A stretch of 17,595 nucleotides of DNA from an uncultured Lachnospiraceae bacterium (GTDB lineage Bacteria > Bacillota > Clostridia > Lachnospirales > Lachnospiraceae): positions 1-17,595 of the forward strand of contig CAKRJT010000044.1 of the NCBI GenBank assembly GCA_934351925.1, given 5' to 3'. Below are positions 15,084-17,595 of the stretch, in pieces. Position 1 is the stretch's first letter, and every line of letters starts with the position of its first letter. A program made the position numbers and the translations under genes. The notes under the pieces are model-generated. The model did no database searches. It worked only from the letters and a program-made list of their open reading frames with translations, and was not told the DNA's origin.

Positions 15084-15118
15084 TATGCTATTTGGTGGGT
15101 TATAGGAATAAAACGCCT

Positions 15119-15246
15119 GGTATTTAAAATACCTAGTGTTTAAAGTGCATAGTATTTAAAGTATTTTGAATTTAAAATGCATAATATTTAAAGTGTTTTG
15201 TGTTTAAAATGCTCAGTATTTAAAATGTATTGTATTTGAAAACATA
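15119..15246. repeat. 16-bp tandem repeat array, eight units
   Basis: Eight contiguous 16-base units with exact period and drifted sequence, consensus AGTATTTAAAATGCAT; units begin at 15119, 15135, 15151, 15167, 15183, 15199, 15215 and 15231. The palindromic TTTAAA core is kept in units one to seven; the eighth is degenerate (TTTGAA). It lies wholly between rnr and the smpB promoter. There is no unique-spacer pattern, so it is not CRISPR. Confidence 0.85.
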
Positions 15247-15274
15247 AACTGTTAGTTTAATTTCAAAATATCCA

Positions 15275-15312
15275 TTGCAAACCAATCGGTATATGTGGTA
15301 TAATTCCGATTG
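15275..15312 (+). promoter_or_regulatory. sigma-A promoter of smpB with inverted repeat around the -10
   Basis: -35 TTGCAA (15275-15280), an 18-base spacer and -10 TATAAT (15299-15304) with extended TGG. CAATCGG (15283-15289) and CCGATTG (15306-15312) form a perfect inverted repeat around the -10, a plausible operator. Confidence 0.7.
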
Positions 15313-15333
15313 TTGACGAAAGGAAAGAAAACT

Positions 15334-15804
15334 ATGGGCGATAAAGATAATTACAAGTTAATAGCGAACAATAAAAAAGCCTACTTTGATTACTTTATCG
15401 AGGATACATGGGAGGCAGGTATAGCGCTCCACGGAACTGAGGTCAAGTCAGTCCGCATGGGAAAGTGCAGTATCAAGGAAGCTTTCATCCGTGTCGAGGA
15501 TGGAGAGGTGTTTGTCTACAACATGCACATCAGTCCTTATGAGAAGGGCAACATTTTTAACAAGGATCCGCTCCGTGTTAAGAAGCTTCTTCTTCACAGA
15601 CATGAGGTCAACAAGATTCTGGGTGAGGTGACCCAGAAGGGTTATACCCTTGTGCCGCTTCAGGTTTATCTAAAGGGTAGTCTTGTCAAGGTTCAGGTTG
15701 GACTTGGACGCGGCAAGAAGCTCTATGATAAGAGAGATACCATTGCCAAGAAGGATCAGCGAAGAGAAGCTGAGAAGGATTTCAAGGTCAAGAATCTCTA
15801 CTAA
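15334..15804 (+). CDS. smpB: SsrA-binding protein SmpB
   Basis: RNA-binding partner of tmRNA that delivers it to stalled ribosomes and takes the place of the codon-anticodon helix. The 156 residues are the usual length. Characteristic stretches are NKKAYFDYFIEDTWEAGI, LHGTEVKSVR (32-41), the KEAFIRVEDGEVFVYNMHISPY sheet, KLLLHRHEVNKI, and a basic C-terminal tail (from about residue 130) that enters the mRNA channel. An in-frame TTG at 15310 is rejected because it lies within the promoter region and because AGGAAAG (15321-15327) fits ATG 15334. ssrA follows 93 bases downstream. Confidence 0.97.
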   Translation: MGDKDNYKLIANNKKAYFDYFIEDTWEAGIALHGTEVKSVRMGKCSIKEAFIRVEDGEVFVYNMHISPYEKGNIFNKDPLRVKKLLLHRHEVNKILGEVTQKGYTLVPLQVYLKGSLVKVQVGLGRGKKLYDKRDTIAKKDQRREAEKDFKVKNLY

Positions 15805-15897
15805 AATATATCATATACATCGGTGACGGACTTGGATAATGTTGTGAAAAGGTCTGCCAAGAGCTGATCAGAGCTATGCTCTGTCTGCTATATATCC

Positions 15898-16253
15898 GGG
15901 GTAGTAAAGGTTTCGACGGGCTATTTGAAGTCGGAGAAGCAAGCCGCACGGTCATGCGTCAAATGCCAAAATTAAAATTAAACGCTGAAGATAATTTAGC
16001 AATCGCAGCCTAATGGCTGCCGTCCGACCTAGCGCACCTACACGTTAGGAGCCGGGCGTCGACCCTGTAGGAAACGACACGGGCTAAGCTTTGCCCCCGC
16101 GGGCGTATTATGAAGCTACTGAAGTGCATATACTGTTAACCGGAGCTGCATGGAGGGAACGGAAGCTGCTTAGCAGTTTCAAAAAGATTAACTAAGCTTG
16201 TAGAAGGACGAGGGATAGTGGTTCGGACACGGGTTCGATTCCCGTCTACTCCA
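15898..16253 (+). ncRNA. ssrA: tmRNA
   Basis: Transfer-messenger RNA, about 356 nt. The 5' end GGGGTAG (15898-15904) pairs with CTACTCC (16246-16252) to make the acceptor stem; the conserved GGTTTCGACGGG follows the 5' end and a TTCGATT T-loop precedes the 3' end. The tag reading frame is GCT at 15984 to TAA at 16011-16013, encoding AEDNLAIAA, close to known clostridial tags (the resume codon is inferred from that similarity). Several pseudoknot-like stems are present in 16014-16190. A discriminator A (16253) is followed by CTC rather than CCA, so the terminal CCA appears not to be encoded. It follows smpB, as in many Firmicutes. Confidence 0.95.
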
Positions 16254-16258
16254 CTCTC

Positions 16259-16303
16259 GAAAAAGTGCTGTAAACGCCTGTTTTACGGCACTTTTTCATT
16301 TTT
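16259..16303 (+). terminator. terminator of ssrA
   Basis: GAAAAAGTGC (16259-16268) pairs with GCACTTTTTC (16288-16297), extended inward by a further six pairs (16269-16274 with 16282-16287, one G-T), then ATTTTT. Confidence 0.88.
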
Positions 16304-16473
16304 AAAAGGTTTCAAAAATGCTATTTTATACCGTTTTGAACCGCTTGGAATTGAAAAAATAGGGGAAGAAATATGGGGGAAGAAAAAACACAATGGCACA
16401 TTGTAAAATAAATTCAGTACAGAAATGCTGATGTACTAAAAAAATACAATCTTAAATTAAATCAAAAGCAGGT

Positions 16474-16509
16474 AAAAGCTTGATGGCATAAATGCTGTCG
16501 AGCTTTTTT
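16474..16509 (+). terminator. orphan terminator hairpin in the gene-free stretch after ssrA
   Basis: AAAAGCTTGA (16474-16483) pairs with TCGAGCTTTT (16498-16507), one G-T, with further inner pairing GCAT/ATGC, followed by T residues. No coding region is seen between the ssrA terminator and this hairpin, so it may end a small RNA or be left over from a lost gene. The rest of 16304-16680 is A+T-rich; I see no gene or firm promoter in it. Confidence 0.7.
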
Positions 16510-16680
16510 GTTTCACCCAAAAATAAAACCGCTTATATATTTATTTATACCGAAAACTAATGAGAGCGGGTGATGTTAGATTAAGATGTTTTTCAAAAAA
16601 TAATTCATATTTATATGAGACTCGCACACCACAAGAAAACGCACGCAGGAAATAACAGTTGTGTACAAGGAGGAGTGGAT

Positions 16681-16920
16681 ATGGCAAATAAAGAAAAGAA
16701 GATTGAAGGCAGATTTGGATTTAACAGCCAAAATGGAAGATATGGCTTGCTGGTATCAGATTTATGGCAACATACCGGCTTCCATTGTGGAGAATGTTTA
16801 GAGGTCAAGGTTGATGACAAATGGATACAAACCCGAATGAAAATGGATATTAACCGTCAATGGTATCTGGTGGATACGCCATATTCGGGAGATTTAGAGT
16901 ATGTTTGGGCGAGAATTTAA
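16681..16920 (+). CDS. DUF5348-family small protein
   Basis: A 79-residue soluble protein with a strong ribosome-binding site, AAGGAGG (16667-16673). The sequence GRFGFNSQNGRYGLL at the start, followed by a stretch on how a substrate or ligand is met (HCGECLEVKVDDKWIQTRM) and a final WYLVDTPYSGDLEYVWARI, resembles the DUF5348 family known from conjugative and other mobile elements of Clostridia; its molecular role is unknown. Codon use (AAA, GAA, TTA) differs from the AAG/GAG-rich core genes, which fits recent transfer. It lies 19 bases before the ParM-like remnant and could share its transcript. Confidence 0.7.
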   Translation: MANKEKKIEGRFGFNSQNGRYGLLVSDLWQHTGFHCGECLEVKVDDKWIQTRMKMDINRQWYLVDTPYSGDLEYVWARI

Positions 16921-16939
16921 GAAGCGGAGGAAACATAGA

Positions 16940-17248
16940 ATGAACAATAATATCGAAGTAATTGGAATTGACCATGGCTGGTCACAAATGAAAACAAGCA
17001 ATACCTGTTTTAATACTTCCATTAAAGAATTAGCAAATGCTCCGGCATTTCACGATAATGTGCTTGAATATGATGACAGATATATTGCAGTTGGGGAGGA
17101 AAGGCTGGAGGTACTGGAAAGTAAGGTGGAAAATGAGAATTTCTACTTATTGACTCTGGTGGCAATACAAGTCTTTATAAGCTCTATATCACCAATATCC
17201 ATGAGAAGATCGCAGAACAGAGGGCTAAAGAAAATCATGTTTCAGTAG
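16940..17248 (+). pseudogene. truncated ParM/StbA actin-like ATPase remnant
   Basis: ATG 16940 follows GCGGAGG (16924-16930). Residues 1-73 of the 102-residue product look like the N terminus of a ParM-type actin-like ATPase: IEVIGIDHGWSQMKTSN carries the phosphate-1 loop, followed by an ANAPAFHDNVLEYDDRYIAVGEE stretch and a NENFYLLTL motif. Similarity ends there. Complete ParM proteins are about 300-350 residues, so most of the ATPase is missing. After the break another frame reads on as SGGNTSLYKLYITNIHEKIA and stops at about 17252, suggesting that a deletion joined the parM start to the tail of another gene. Intact ParM proteins segregate plasmids; this copy should be inactive. Confidence 0.6.
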
Positions 17249-17271
17249 TATAATAACGCTTTTTGTGATAT

Positions 17272-17311
17272 ATTAATTGGTGTGCGGTAATTGTTCCGCA
17301 CACTAATTGAT
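17272..17311. terminator. strong hairpin, possible terminator
   Basis: ATTAATTGGTGTGCGG (17272-17287) pairs along 16 positions with CCGCACACTAATTGAT (17296-17311), two of them G-T, loop TAATTGTT. The downstream TAAAATTTT is a weak T-tract. It separates the ParM remnant from the next gene. Confidence 0.5.
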
Positions 17312-17353
17312 TAAAATTTTGAATGAAAAAATCAAGAAGAAATGGGGAATCAT

Positions 17354-17595
17354 ATGTCTGAAGAAACAAAACCTCGCATTGTGAAATCACATGATATTAA
17401 TTTAGATTCTGATTATGTAAATTGGATTCATGATGTTAAACAACGTTATATATCCCCACAGATAAAAGTAGCTGTTAAAGTTAATACAGAACGACTTTAC
17501 TTTAATTGGCAACTGGGGCGGGATTTAGTAGAAAGAAAAGCGGAAGAGAAGTGGGGAAAAGGAATTGTAGAGCAATTAAGTCTCGATTTACAAAA
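17354..17595 (+). CDS. DUF1016 (YhcG-type) protein, N-terminal part, cut by the window end
   Basis: Eighty residues are visible and the frame is still open at the window edge. From about residue 20 the sequence matches the DUF1016 N-terminal domain: WIHDVKQRY, VNTERLYFNWQLGRDLVE and the hallmark EEKWGKGIVEQLSLDLQ. Full-length members carry a C-terminal PD-(D/E)XK nuclease-like domain and often sit in genomic islands near restriction-modification genes. Here the C-terminal domain lies outside the window, so nuclease activity is family inference. The start ATG 17354 has only a poor ribosome-binding site (GGGGAA, 17344-17349). A+T-rich codon use agrees with the accessory region. Confidence 0.8.
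   Translation, partial: MSEETKPRIVKSHDINLDSDYVNWIHDVKQRYISPQIKVAVKVNTERLYFNWQLGRDLVERKAEEKWGKGIVEQLSLDLQ

Noticed and set aside
15119..15246. CRISPR array
   Set aside because: The 16-base units are contiguous and all similar; there are no unique spacers and no cas genes.
15805..15897. Promoter dedicated to ssrA
   Set aside because: Only weak -10-like sequences (GATAAT, TATATA) without matching -35 elements; ssrA may be co-transcribed with smpB.
16218..16406. 62-residue open frame running out of the ssrA 3' end
   Set aside because: Its first residues are a translation of the tmRNA T-arm and its middle crosses the ssrA terminator, so it is not a gene.

Overview
The window looks like a chromosomal segment of a Gram-positive anaerobe of the class Clostridia, probably Lachnospiraceae. 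The signs are the pgk-tpiA-gpmI glycolytic set next to secG-rnr-smpB-ssrA, AAG/GAG-rich codon use in the core genes, strong GGAGG ribosome-binding sites, sigma-A promoters with extended -10 elements, a Lachnospiraceae-like sigma/membrane-protein pair, and a tmRNA tag (AEDNLAIAA) of clostridial type. No species can be assigned from the sequence alone. Every gene called lies on the + strand.

Layout. (1) 1-2328: pgk and tpiA, separated by a spacer that folds into a well-defined three-way-junction RNA, then a terminator. (2) 2341-2650: a 310-bp, almost perfectly palindromic, MITE-like element flanked by ATG repeats. (3) 2674-5114: an ECF-like sigma factor translationally coupled to a one-pass membrane protein with a large ectodomain (putative anti-sigma factor), then hairpins and a terminator. 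(4) 5216-9479: a sigma-A promoter with a structured leader, the methionine ABC transporter metN-metI-metQ, then an M20 amidohydrolase. (5) 9512-10553: an exonuclease III-family AP endonuclease and a candidate 32-residue membrane peptide. (6) 10604-12773: gpmI behind a strong promoter and structured leader, then secG. (7) 12806-16303: rnr, an eight-unit 16-bp tandem repeat, smpB and the tmRNA gene ssrA. (8) 16304-17595: an A+T-rich, AAA/GAA-using accessory region just after ssrA, with a DUF5348 protein, a ParM/actin-like remnant and the start of a DUF1016 (YhcG-type) nuclease-like gene. This resembles the edge of an element inserted at the ssrA 3' end, although no integrase or second att site is visible.

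How the genes work together: pgk, tpiA and gpmI are central glycolytic enzymes. RNase R, SmpB and tmRNA form the ribosome-rescue and non-stop-mRNA decay set. MetN, MetI and MetQ import methionine, and the adjacent amidohydrolase may release amino acids from N-acyl or related amides.

The most striking observation is that MetQ is circularly permuted. After the lipoprotein signal, the segment that is C-terminal in ordinary MetQ comes first (residues about 32-174) and the segment that is N-terminal in ordinary MetQ comes second (about 202-300). The new ends fall exactly at the inter-lobe crossover, and the ligand-pocket motifs are kept.
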